This document shows positions 7,747 through 14,357 of a stretch of 14,357 nucleotides of DNA, piece by piece. Made by a program: the position numbers and the translations under genes. Source of the stretch: DATFLS01 sp964413425 (GTDB lineage Bacteria > Fidelibacterota > JAANXI01); contig CAYPST010000106.1 in assembly GCA_964413425.1 (NCBI GenBank), positions 1 through 14,357 of the forward strand. Direction: 5' to 3'. The notes beneath the pieces are model-generated. The model was not told the origin of the DNA, searched no databases, and saw only the letters and a program-made list of their open reading frames with translations. Numbering within the stretch: position 1 is the stretch's first letter; every line of letters begins with the position of its first letter.

Positions 7747-9459
7747 TCAATAATCAAACCGCACCTGCATTGAAAAATAATTGTCAGTGCGCGTTTCCTG
7801 CATCGACACCCGATAGCCCAGGCGCAGGTGCAGGATGTTAGTCAGCTGGTAATTCCAGAACAGGGAAAGATCCTCGTATGTAACAATATCGCCCAGCAGA
7901 TCCGGGGTGGCGTCGTCTAGGTCGGGATTGCGGTCATTGTAATTCTCGTTCGGATCGCTGCCCACCGGGTAGTAGTCCGGCTGATCCGCAGGCAGCGGAG
8001 CCGTCCCCTTCTTCAGTTGCCGGTACTCCGCCGAAATGGTACTCCGGGGACCCAGCCACCACCGGTTTTGGCCGTACCAGAGCTGGGAGTTGGGCCCCCC
8101 GTAAAACCCCAGCCCCACCCCGTTATGAGTGAAAGTATTGACAGGATATTTATGCGTATACGTCCAGGGACGGACTGCCGTGAACTGCAGAGTAAAATCG
8201 GTAGGCACCTCTCCCAGTGATGGCGTCACATGCACACCCAGCTGGGTCCCGAACTTGTTCCCCCACCAGTCACCCAGTGCCACCGAGGTCTTCAGTTCAT
8301 CCAGGAAGAAAGTCCCAGACACCTTCAGACGGTCCACCGGAAAATACTCAAATTCCGCGGCCAGCATCAGGTTATCCCGGTCCATCAAATTATGCTGGGT
8401 TGACCAGAGAAATATTGGTGGCACCAGATACGACAATTCCGGACCTCGGTTGCCGTAAATCAGCAGTTCGGTGAAAGCAAACTGGATCCGCTGAAACAGG
8501 GCGAACTCCCAGCGATGCCCCACCAGGTACTTCCGGGGCAACACCCGCTGGCCGGTCTCCGGATCATGCCGGATTTCACTGGGCTGCAGGTAACCGTGAA
8601 GAAAGGAAAACTGGGATCTGCCAAACGACCGATCCCACCCGATATACGCATACGCCTGGACATTATCGGACAGAATCATAGCATTCGGACCATTCCCCCA
8701 GTAGACCGGCTGCACACTCACCTGGAAATTCCCCGGGAGGCCGCCGTACTGGAGAGAGGCGTGCGAATAATCGAACGCCTGAAAGGGCGCATTCTCCCAT
8801 TCCGTATTCCTCGCCAGGAAGCCCCCCTTGTATTCCTCAGCCAGCTCGGTGAATCCGGCGCGATACTGCTGCAGGTACCGGTAGGCATCCATGGACACAC
8901 TGAAATGGTCGCCTATCTGCGAAGCAATCCGCAGACCGTCCTGCCACAGAATCCGGCCGATGTCGTTTTTCATCTCGTACCGGGCCATCTCGTCCCAGTC
9001 GATCCAGACCAGTTCCCGGTCCGTTTCCCAGGTCAGGATGTGGTGCTCTTCCTGGTAGGGAGTATAGGTGAAAATTTCGGAAAGGCCCTCCCGGAACTGC
9101 GCCCCGGACCCGAACCAGAACCAGGTGTCGCCAGTCTGTTCCTGGAGTTTAAAATAATCTTGCTGTGTTAATTCATATCGATACTCCGCCATGAACTCCC
9201 GCAGGACTTGCCGTTCCACCCCCGTCAACTGCTGCCGGTGGGCATCAATCTCCTGCAGATACTCCGCCACCGCATCCCGCTGCAGCGGCAGGGTATTGTT
9301 CCGGAGGTCCCGGATGATGCCACGCGTTGCCATCCGGTCCAGAAACGGATACACAGGATCGGACAGGCGCACGTACATCTGGGAGGCCTGAATTGAAGAA
9401 AGGAACAGCAAGACACAGAACCCAAGAAATAACAGCCGTTTGAAAGCAGTTCTCATCAT
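7747..9459 (-). CDS. outer-membrane beta-barrel protein, Wzi/capsule-assembly-like
   Basis: About 570 residues from the ATG pair at 9459/9456. This start gives a clean signal peptide (MMRTAFKRLLFLGFCVLLFLS, cleavage probably near IQA-SQ). The same frame is open to an ATG at 9504, which would put a polar extension before the signal. After the signal comes a helical stretch with a YPFLDRMATRGII-type segment (about 30-45), seen at the N-terminus of Wzi-like proteins. A long run of amphipathic, Tyr/Trp-rich strands follows, ending in FSMQVRFDY with a terminal aromatic residue, the usual signal for Bam-mediated outer-membrane insertion. Wzi in Escherichia coli is a lectin that holds capsule at the cell surface; a similar polysaccharide role is inferred here, and another porin-like role is possible. 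No Shine-Dalgarno is visible. The gene end touches composite repeat copy B. Confidence 0.65.
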   Translation of the reverse strand: MMRTAFKRLLFLGFCVLLFLSSIQASQMYVRLSDPVYPFLDRMATRGIIRDLRNNTLPLQRDAVAEYLQEIDAHRQQLTGVERQVLREFMAEYRYELTQQDYFKLQEQTGDTWFWFGSGAQFREGLSEIFTYTPYQEEHHILTWETDRELVWIDWDEMARYEMKNDIGRILWQDGLRIASQIGDHFSVSMDAYRYLQQYRAGFTELAEEYKGGFLARNTEWENAPFQAFDYSHASLQYGGLPGNFQVSVQPVYWGNGPNAMILSDNVQAYAYIGWDRSFGRSQFSFLHGYLQPSEIRHDPETGQRVLPRKYLVGHRWEFALFQRIQFAFTELLIYGNRGPELSYLVPPIFLWSTQHNLMDRDNLMLAAEFEYFPVDRLKVSGTFFLDELKTSVALGDWWGNKFGTQLGVHVTPSLGEVPTDFTLQFTAVRPWTYTHKYPVNTFTHNGVGLGFYGGPNSQLWYGQNRWWLGPRSTISAEYRQLKKGTAPLPADQPDYYPVGSDPNENYNDRNPDLDDATPDLLGDIVTYEDLSLFWNYQLTNILHLRLGYRVSMQETRTDNYFSMQVRFDY

Positions 9460-9504
9460 CTCAAATCGTACTGATAAATTCATTAAACCAACACAGGATT
9501 CCAT

Positions 9505-10005
9505 TCCAAAAAACCAGAGTGGGAGTTTTTATATTTTACAGTTTTTTATGTATTCGTGATATTCATGATAATTAGTGTTCATTTCCCGAAGCATCCCCGA
9601 TAGATTCGGGACAGGCTGTGGTTTCAATGGCAATTCCAGAGTATAAGAACATCACTACTTCCATGCAATCCGAATTGTTAGAAATTAAGAAGCATCCCAA
9701 CTTTCGGGATGCTTTCGAAAAACCTATCCATAGAGACCACTATATCCCGAGAGGGATCCCGGTGGGAGAAACCACTGCCTGCCCCGACACGTCGGGGAAT
9801 GAACACAGCCTGTCCCGATTTGTCGGGGAATTATCACGAATGACTTGAAAACAATAAGAAGTTTATATGACTATTCAACCTGTTCAGGAACATTAACGGC
9901 AAGGAAGCCGAACGGGAAACTTTCCGGGCGTGGGGCCCCTCTTCATGTGCTGGAGAGCCGTTGCACGTCGAAGATCCCGATCCAATCGGGGAATAAAATT
10001 TCTTC
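9505..10005. other. intergenic region rich in short palindromes
   Basis: No gene that I can support. Short hairpins dominate: agcatccc with gggatgct (9691-9713), ccccgacacgtcgggg (about 9784-9799), cccgatttgtcggg (about 9814-9827) and cccgatccaatcggg (about 9977-9991). The last three are followed by GAAT and share the layout CCCGA-spacer-TCGGG with the palindrome at 1364-1383. Confidence 0.5.
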
Positions 10006-10181
10006 CAAGTACTTTTTAGAGTGGACTCATCCATGAAATACGTTAGATGCTTTAAATGAGCGCGCGGATGACACAGATTACACTGATTGACGCAGATTGA
10101 AGAGACAGCGGATGCGATGAATCGTCGCCTTCCTTTTTTCAGTCTCCCGTCTCCCCCAAAAGGGACGCCTTTGGCGCGGAC
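10006..10181 (+). repeat. 176-nt inverted repeat, right copy
   Basis: Near-identical reverse complement of 3439-3613. The left boundary is sharp at CAAGTACTTTTTAGAG and the right boundary at GGCGCGGAC. It leads into further modules of composite repeat copy D. Confidence 0.9.
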
Positions 10182-10410
<229 letters not shown>

Positions 10411-10502
10411 GAGTTGGGCCGGTCTCCGGTCCACCTGCCGTTCGATCGGTATGCCTTGCTGTGATCCATGCATTCGCCGTCCATGCTGGAGATAATTTCT
10501 TC

Positions 10503-10532
10503 TTGATTTCAATCGCCCCCTCCCCGTATCTT
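10503..10532 (+). promoter_or_regulatory. candidate promoter of coiled-coil gene copy 1
   Basis: TTGATT (10503-10508), an 18-nt spacer, and TATCTT (10527-10532). The same two hexamers with the same spacing precede copy 3, and TTGCAT-N18-TATCTT precedes copies 2 and 4. The predicted leader is very short and carries AAGGAG. Confidence 0.55.
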
Positions 10533-10551
10533 CCAGAGAAGGAGTCAATCT

Positions 10552-10980
10552 ATGGCTATTATCACCGTTCCAAAGCCTCTGCGTGAGAAACTGGGCGACG
10601 AGGGATCCGATGCCCTTGTGGAGCTCTTGAATAAAACAGGTGACCGGCAAAAAGAGGACGTCCTGGAGTTCGTGGAGGAAAAGTTTGAGCGGCGCCTGAG
10701 TGAGGAAGTGGGGAAATTGCGTGGAGAAATTCAGGAGAGTCGCGTCGAAATCCAGCAAACCCGCGCCGACCTCGTTGACCGCATCGAACGCTCCCACACC
10801 GGGCTCGTTGATCGCATCGAACGATCCCACACCGACCTCGTTGACCGCATCGAACGATCCCACACCGGGCTCGTTGACCGCATCGAAACAACCCGCGCGG
10901 ATCTCATCAAGTGGGTGTTCATCTTCTGGGTCGGTCAGATTGTGGCGCTCACCGGGATCCTGTTTGCCTTTTTTAAATAA
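10552..10980 (+). CDS. coiled-coil protein with C-terminal membrane anchor, copy 1 (subtype A)
   Basis: A 142-residue protein with three parts. Residues 1-52 are conserved among all four copies (ITVPKPLREKLG, then EFVEEKFERRLSEE). Residues 53-116 form a charged coiled coil, of which 73-116 are four 11-residue units of the type DLVDRIERSHT. Residues 118-141 are hydrophobic and end in FAFFK, a C-terminal membrane anchor. There is no signal peptide, so the coil probably faces the cytoplasm. The layout recalls DUF1640/CCDC90-like or LA_3696-type bacterial proteins, but that assignment is from memory of pattern and the function is unknown. The ATG has AAGGAG 7 nt upstream (10539-10544). About 125 nt upstream, the first 50 codons and the 3' third are nearly identical to copy 3, implying recent duplication or gene conversion. 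Confidence 0.8.
   Translation: MAIITVPKPLREKLGDEGSDALVELLNKTGDRQKEDVLEFVEEKFERRLSEEVGKLRGEIQESRVEIQQTRADLVDRIERSHTGLVDRIERSHTDLVDRIERSHTGLVDRIETTRADLIKWVFIFWVGQIVALTGILFAFFK
10768..10899 (+). repeat. 33-nt in-frame tandem repeat, 4 units
   Basis: Four 33-nt units (starts at 10768, 10801, 10834, 10867), each encoding 11 residues; the first three are nearly identical, alternating D/G at the first residue. Eleven residues match a hendecad coiled-coil repeat, so unit gain or loss changes coil length without breaking frame. Copy 3 has only the last two equivalent units. Confidence 0.92.
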
Positions 10981-11150
10981 GGCCTCTCCGACACCTTGTC
11001 CGACACACACCAGCCCAAACAGGCCACAGATCCACACAGATCATCACCGAGGTAGACCCACATCAACCCATCCCCGGGTACATAGGTATATAGGTGTATG
11101 TTACGGAGGAGCTATTCTGTCCCGGGGATTGCCGCAACAGCATCGGGGAG

Positions 11151-11178
11151 GTATATGGTATATGGTCTATGGTGTACG
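11151..11178 (+). repeat. heptanucleotide tandem repeat (GTATATG), 4 units
   Basis: Units GTATATG, GTATATG, GTCTATG and GTGTACG. This is a third heptamer family with a different word from the arrays at 7371 and 7412. Confidence 0.8.
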
Positions 11179-11227
11179 GCGCAGAGGCCCCAGCCCTCCG
11201 GCCGCCCGGAGAACTTACCCCCTCGGT

Positions 11228-11260
11228 CCCCTTCTCCCCGACTTTGTCGGGGAGAGGGGG
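11228..11260. repeat. 15-bp hairpin
   Basis: Positions 11228-11242 pair fully with 11246-11260 (one G-T pair) around a TTT loop; the core is CTCCCCGAC/GTCGGGGAG. It is not followed by a T run, so a terminator role is doubtful. Confidence 0.65.
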
Positions 11261-11289
11261 AAGGTACACAGTCGCACGTGCCGCCTCCT

Positions 11290-11490
11290 TTTTTCCCCTT
11301 CTCCAGTCTCCATCGCTCCTGCCGTTCGGTCCGCTTGCTTCTGCCCTTTGCCCTGGCGGGGGGAGAGGCGGGGGCATTGCCAATCCCGATAACGTCCATC
11401 CCGATTAAATCGGGATGACGAATCGGGACCCCGATTTGAAACTTCCGCAATCTGTGATTTCGATGAAGTTTCATTATCGGGGCTGCCCAC
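11290..11490 (+). repeat. composite modular repeat, copy C
   Basis: CCTCCTTTTTTCC, CTCCTGCCGTTCGGTCCGCTTGC, TTTGCCCTGG with a G-rich run, GGCATTGCCAATCCCGATAACGTCC, an added palindrome atcccgattaaatcgggat (about 11399-11417), then the 54-nt hairpin. Module order matches copy A read on its minus strand. Confidence 0.78.
11429..11482 (+). repeat. 54-nt hairpin element, copy 3 of 3
   Basis: Identical over its full 54 nt to the reverse complement of 3243-3296, and over 53 nt to 7527-7579. Confidence 0.88.
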
Positions 11491-11556
11491 TGCCTTTCCT
11501 GTCTGCGTGCCATTTGGAATTCGGGGAGGCAGGGTAGGGCCGGGTCGGTCTCCACA

Positions 11557-12045
11557 TTATTCGCCGGCCAACCGGACAGCAGTTGTCACGACTTTGTCAG
11601 AAAGCCAATATCCTTTATTTCGTAAGTTTTCAAGCAGTGGAGTGATTTCGTCAATCAGTCCCTTTTCCTTGCAATGGATGAGCAGACCAACCAATCCGGT
11701 GATCTTTAACCCTAATTGCTGTGCTGCCTGGCGTCCTAGCCTGTCATCAATAAGGACTATCGCATTGGCTCTTTCCGGATAAGCCAACATGATGACCTGT
11801 TTTTCTCCTTCATCTAACGGTTCGACCACCTTTTCTACCGTGGCTTCGGAAGACTCCGGTTTTACCACCTCTATGAAATCCTCCAGGGCACGATCAATCT
11901 CACTTGACTCATTCCCTACTTTGCCAAGCAGCTCTTTCTGCACCATAGGTGGAACCACGACCTGGCTGGCTATGCGTGACAAAAGTGTGATGGACTGAAT
12001 TTTTGCCAATCCTATGAGTGGAGCTGTATCTGCAAAGAATTTCAT
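11557..12045 (-). CDS. PIN-domain (DUF3368-like) toxin
   Basis: A 162-residue predicted ribonuclease of the PIN fold, the toxin half of a type II toxin-antitoxin pair. The acidic residues that bind the metal ion are in the expected places: D6 in FADTAPLIGLAKI, E38 in VQKELL, E79/E81 in LDEGEKQ and D100/D101 in VLIDDRLGRQAA. The segment LGLKITGLVGLLIHCKEKGLI (111-131) and the end LLENLRNKGYWLS (137-149) are characteristic of the DUF3368 group. Its ATG overlaps the stop codon of the upstream antitoxin by 4 nt (ATGA, 12042-12045), so the two are translationally coupled. It lies opposite to the flanking coiled-coil genes. The active site looks intact; the RNA target is unknown. Confidence 0.85.
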   Translation of the reverse strand: MKFFADTAPLIGLAKIQSITLLSRIASQVVVPPMVQKELLGKVGNESSEIDRALEDFIEVVKPESSEATVEKVVEPLDEGEKQVIMLAYPERANAIVLIDDRLGRQAAQQLGLKITGLVGLLIHCKEKGLIDEITPLLENLRNKGYWLSDKVVTTAVRLAGE

Positions 12046-12329
12046 TCGCCTGAGAAATCCCGCAGTGTCTGGATATCTCTCTGTAATTCGTTCTCAATTT
12101 CTTCCGGAGGATAATTGAATACACTTACAGAATACCGGCTACATGTTTCGAGGAACTCCCCTCGTGTCATCCCCGCCAGATCGGCCGCTTTTCCCGACGA
12201 TATTTTTCCGAGTTCGAACATTTTCAACGCCGCCATTAACCGGATATGCGCTTTCATCTCTTCCTGAGTCAGTTGAACAGCCTTTTCAAATCCCTCAGGA
12301 AGTTCCAGTTCAAAATGTTCTGTTGTCAT
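12042..12329 (-). CDS. UPF0175-family antitoxin
   Basis: A 95-residue protein matching the UPF0175 pattern: an N-terminal ELPEGFEKA segment, a helical region with AALKMFELGKISSGKAADLAGM (33-54), forming a helix-turn-helix-like unit with TRGEFLETCSRY (55-66), and a C-terminal VFNYPPEEIENEL (70-82) segment. Proteins of this family commonly precede DUF3368 PIN toxins and are thought to neutralise them and to autoregulate the operon. I chose the ATG at 12329 because family similarity begins here; the frame is open 22 codons further upstream, but that part is basic and unlike the family. A GGCGG/GGAAAAG stretch lies upstream as a possible ribosome binding site. The stop overlaps the toxin start. 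Confidence 0.83.
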   Translation of the reverse strand: MTTEHFELELPEGFEKAVQLTQEEMKAHIRLMAALKMFELGKISSGKAADLAGMTRGEFLETCSRYSVSVFNYPPEEIENELQRDIQTLRDFSGE

Positions 12330-12359
12330 AATCTTTTCCGCCCTTTTCTGTGTTTTAAT

Positions 12360-12391
12360 CAAATATAGCCGCTTTATACTCGAATCGCCAA
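12360..12391 (-). promoter_or_regulatory. candidate promoter of the toxin-antitoxin pair
   Basis: On the minus strand TTGG (12391-12388), a 20-nt spacer and TATATTTG (12367-12360) resemble the Bacteroidota -33/-7 pattern (TTTG and TAnnTTTG). It lies about 30 nt before the antitoxin ATG. The -33 match is partial. Confidence 0.3.
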
Positions 12392-12576
12392 CCATACCTC
12401 CTGAAATTCAGAAAATTTGTAGGATGCAGCCAAGAACAGACGTTTTACTTCCCATGATGTCATACTTCCCTCTCGTGTATTTTCCCCTCTAACTTTTTAC
12501 TTTGCCTTCAATTTGCGGAAATCTGCTGTTTCCGTGTGCATCAGTATGCTATTCCGGGCGGGGCCGCAATTTGGTA

Positions 12577-12606
12577 TTGCATTTCTTCGGGGCTTCCCTG
12601 TATCTT
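12577..12606 (+). promoter_or_regulatory. candidate promoter of coiled-coil gene copy 2
   Basis: TTGCAT (12577-12582), an 18-nt spacer, and TATCTT (12601-12606). It shares CTTCCCTGTATCTTA-like sequence with the region before copy 4. Confidence 0.5.
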
Positions 12607-12626
12607 ATCAGAAAAAGAGGGAACCC

Positions 12627-13064
12627 ATGCCGATCATTACGGTCCCAAAAGCCTTGCGAGATAAATTGGGCGAGGATGGCGCCGATGCCCTGGTGGATCT
12701 CTTCAACCAGTCGGAACTGCGGCAGAAAGAGGATATCCTGGAGTTCGTGGAGGAGAAGTTCGAACGGCGGTTGAGCGAAGAAATCGGTACCCTGCGGATT
12801 GAGATGAATGAACGTTTCGCTGGAATTACTGGCGAGATGAATGAACGCTTTGCTGAGGTGAATGAACGCTTTGCTGAGGTGAATGAACGCTTTGCGAAAA
12901 TTACAGGAGCAATGACTGGACGATTCGCCGAGATGGAGACACAATTCGCTCAAGTCGATTCAAAAATCGAGGCAACCAAGTCGTATATGGTTCGCTGGAT
13001 GTTTGCCTTCTGGGTGGGACAGGTGGGGGTGATCATCGGAATCCTGTTCGCCTTTTTTAAATAA
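12627..13064 (+). CDS. coiled-coil protein with C-terminal membrane anchor, copy 2 (subtype B)
   Basis: A 145-residue paralogue starting MPIITVPKALRDKLGEDGADALVDL, with the same EFVEEKFERRLSEE block (38-51). Its coil is different: residues 57-95 contain NERFAEV heptads (two exact 21-nt units at 12840-12881 and relatives on each side), followed by a Gln/Lys-rich segment. The membrane anchor (about 120-144) is diverged (YMVRWMFAFWVGQVGVIIGILFAFFK split over two motifs: YMVRWMFAFWVGQ and IIGILFAFFK) but keeps the FAFFK end. An AGAGGG precedes the ATG. The frame is open upstream to 12513, but the ribosome binding site and the paralogues fix the start here. It is the most diverged of the four copies and is separated from copy 1 by the reversed toxin-antitoxin pair. 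Function unknown. Confidence 0.8.
   Translation: MPIITVPKALRDKLGEDGADALVDLFNQSELRQKEDILEFVEEKFERRLSEEIGTLRIEMNERFAGITGEMNERFAEVNERFAEVNERFAKITGAMTGRFAEMETQFAQVDSKIEATKSYMVRWMFAFWVGQVGVIIGILFAFFK
12840..12902 (+). repeat. 21-nt in-frame tandem repeat
   Basis: Two identical 21-nt units aatgaacgctttgctgaggtg-type (12840-12860, 12861-12881) and a third diverged unit (12882-12902), each encoding one heptad NERFAEV or a variant. This is a coiled-coil heptad rather than the hendecad seen in copies 1 and 3. Confidence 0.9.
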
Positions 13065-13307
13065 GGCCTCTTTGATACCCTGTCCCGCCACACACCAGCC
13101 CAAAACAGGCCACAGATAGACACAGATTCCGCTCCGCATCTGCCCATCCCTGGGTACATAGGTACATAAGTGCATAGGGATATAAATGCATAAGTTCAGC
13201 TCACTGAGGGCGGTTGAGCAGGACCGCTCTCCGATCCACCTGCCATTCAATCGGGAGGCCTTGCCGTGATCCATGCATTCGCCATCCATGCCGGAGAGAA
13301 TTTCTTC

Positions 13308-13337
13308 TTGATTTCAATCGCCCCCTCCCCGTATCTT
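13308..13337 (+). promoter_or_regulatory. candidate promoter of coiled-coil gene copy 3
   Basis: TTGATT (13308-13313), an 18-nt spacer, and TATCTT (13332-13337); near-identical to the region before copy 1 over about 125 nt. The rest of 13065-13307 is the duplicated downstream flank of copy 2 (CACAGAT words, GGGTACATAGGTACATAAG) with no gene. Confidence 0.55.
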
Positions 13338-13356
13338 CCAGAGAAGGAGTCAATCT

Positions 13357-13764
13357 ATGGCTATTATCACCGTTCCAAAGCCTCTGCGTGAGAAACTGGG
13401 CGACGAAGGATCCGATGCACTTGTGGAGCTCTTGAATAAAACAGGTGACCGGCACAAAGCGGATGTCCTGGAATTTGTGGAGGAAAAGTTTGAGCGGCGC
13501 TTGAGTGAGGAATTGGGGAAAATCAATCAGCGGATTACCAACGAAATCGGGAAGGTCAATCAGCGGATTACCAACGAAACAGAGAGTTTACGCGTCGAAA
13601 TCCAACAAACCCGCACTGACCTCGTTGACCGCATTGAACGATCCCACACCGGACTGGTTGACCGCATCGAAACGACCCGCGCGGATCTCATCAAGTGGGT
13701 GTTCATCTTCTGGGTCGGTCAGATTGTGGCGCTCACCGGGATCCTGTTTGCCTTTTTTAAATAA
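13357..13764 (+). CDS. coiled-coil protein with C-terminal membrane anchor, copy 3 (subtype A)
   Basis: A 135-residue paralogue nearly identical to copy 1 over the first 53 residues and from VEIQQTR to the end, including the DLIKWVFIFWVGQ anchor and the FAFFK terminus. Between these, copy 1's KLRGEIQESR segment is replaced by two 11-residue units, KINQRITNEIG and KVNQRITNETE (33-nt repeats at 13519-13551 and 13552-13584). The DLVDRIERSHT array is reduced to two units. So the ends are conserved and the coil is exchanged, as expected from recombination or slippage between copies. AAGGAG (13344-13349) lies 7 nt before the ATG. Function unknown; probably a membrane-anchored coiled coil that may form oligomers with its paralogues. 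Confidence 0.8.
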   Translation: MAIITVPKPLREKLGDEGSDALVELLNKTGDRHKADVLEFVEEKFERRLSEELGKINQRITNEIGKVNQRITNETESLRVEIQQTRTDLVDRIERSHTGLVDRIETTRADLIKWVFIFWVGQIVALTGILFAFFK

Positions 13765-13971
13765 GGCCTCTCCGACACCTTGTCCGTTACACCCCAGCCC
13801 AATCAAGCCACAGATCAACGCAGATGACCGCAGATTTCGCCCGGCAGCATCCCATCCCTGGGTACACAGGTATATCCCGCCCCAAAGGGGTGCTCCCTTC
13901 TGGGACTTTGGAGGCTCCCCTTGGGACGTGTGCTCTTCCGGGGTAGCGCTGAGTCGGGCCATACTTTACTG

Positions 13972-14001
13972 TTGCATTTCCCCGGGATTTCCCTGTATCT
14001 T
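13972..14001 (+). promoter_or_regulatory. candidate promoter of coiled-coil gene copy 4
   Basis: TTGCAT (13972-13977), an 18-nt spacer, and TATCTT (13996-14001). The interval 13765-13971 holds the duplicated downstream flank of copy 3 and a small palindromic insertion (ccccaaaggggtgctccc, about 13881) but no gene. Confidence 0.5.
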
Positions 14002-14020
14002 AGAAGCAAGGAGTGGATTC

Positions 14021-14357
14021 ATGCCGATCATTACGGTTCCAAAAGCATTACGGGAAAAACTGGGTGAAGACGGGGCGGACGCCCTGGTGGAGTTGGTGAA
14101 TCAGTCCGGGCAGCAGCAGAAAGAGGATGTGCTGGAGTTCGTGGAGGAAAAGTTCGAGCGGCGGCTGAGCGAAGAAATTGGCAAGACGAACCAGCGGATT
14201 ACGGATGAAATCGCTGATGTTAAAAATATGATCGCTGAGCAAAATGTCGCAATCCAGCAAACCAGGGCTGATCTCATCGATCGCATCGAGACGTCGCGAG
14301 CTGATACCATTAAGTGGGTGTTTGTCTTCTGGGTCGGCCAGATCGTGGCGTTGACGG
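14021..14357 (+). CDS. coiled-coil protein with C-terminal membrane anchor, copy 4 (subtype B), cut by the window end
   Basis: The first 112 codons of a fourth paralogue; the 3' end lies beyond the window. It begins MPIITVPKALREKLGEDGADALVEL like copy 2 and keeps EFVEEKFERRLSEE, but its middle carries KTNQRITDEIADV, similar to copy 3. Its end (IQQTRADLIDRIETSRADTIKWVFVFWVGQIVALT) is like copies 1 and 3. It is therefore a mosaic of the two subtypes. AAGGAG (14008-14013) lies 7 nt before the ATG. The array may continue past the window. Confidence 0.8.
   Translation, partial: MPIITVPKALREKLGEDGADALVELVNQSGQQQKEDVLEFVEEKFERRLSEEIGKTNQRITDEIADVKNMIAEQNVAIQQTRADLIDRIETSRADTIKWVFVFWVGQIVALT

Larger units (their letters stand above)
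10981..11556. other. repeat-filled intergenic region between copy 1 and the toxin gene
   Basis: The first 115 nt (GGCCTCTCCGACACC, CACAGAT words, GGGTACATAGGTATATAGG) also follow copies 2 and 3 and are part of the duplicated unit. Then come a heptamer array (11151), a strong G/C-rich hairpin (11228) and composite repeat modules (about 11290-11490) with the 54-nt hairpin. No gene seen. Confidence 0.6.

Noticed and set aside
8515..9171. 218-codon plus-strand frame opposite the Wzi-like gene
   Set aside because: It is a shadow of a GC-biased coding strand; the minus-strand frame has a signal peptide and a barrel pattern.
9618..9848. Small gene of 76 codons
   Set aside because: The frame crosses several CCCGA/TCGGG palindromes, and no motif or ribosome binding site supports it.

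Overview
The window looks like an accessory, repeat-rich stretch of a Gram-negative chromosome. Two outer-membrane beta-barrel reading frames, mid-range GC, tRNA genes without an encoded CCA end and a possible TAnnTTTG promoter element are compatible with the Bacteroidota/FCB side of the tree. The lineage is inferred from general appearance only and is not firm.

Layout. Positions 1-3200 hold a tRNA-Val(CAC) on the minus strand, a D-2-hydroxyacid dehydrogenase-family gene (+), about 730 bases with no convincing gene, and a canonical UDP-GlcNAc 2-epimerase (wecB, minus). Positions 3200-4100 hold a composite non-coding repeat and a minus-strand tRNA with a CAT anticodon (probably tRNA-Ile2). Positions 4080-4836 are AT-rich and end in three consecutive strong hairpins in front of a MurG-like glycosyltransferase (+). 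Positions 5958-9460 (minus) hold a decayed TonB-dependent-receptor barrel fragment and an intact outer-membrane protein resembling Wzi/capsule-assembly barrels. wecB, the glycosyltransferase and the Wzi-like protein fit a loose surface-polysaccharide theme, but they are separated by repeats and are not an operon.

From 10 kb to the end there is an array of four paralogous small genes (10552, 12627, 13357, 14021; the last is cut by the window edge). Each encodes a conserved N-terminal segment, a variable coiled coil and a C-terminal membrane anchor. Two subtypes alternate (A-B-A-B) and the coiled coils differ by in-frame 33-nt or 21-nt tandem repeats. Each gene has its own promoter-like element (TTGATT or TTGCAT, exactly 18 nt, TATCTT). 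A UPF0175/PIN (DUF3368-like) toxin-antitoxin pair sits in reverse orientation between copies 1 and 2.

The intergenic DNA is dominated by a modular repeat family: a 53-nt hairpin identical in three places, a 175-nt module present as an inverted pair about 6.4 kb apart, heptanucleotide tandem repeats, CCCGA-N4-TCGGG palindromes and words of the form ATCTGTGTCATCTGCG. These modules recur in similar order, make many spurious ORFs, and abut both ends of the receptor pseudogene. The coiled-coil array and the modular repeats are the two things here most worth a second look.
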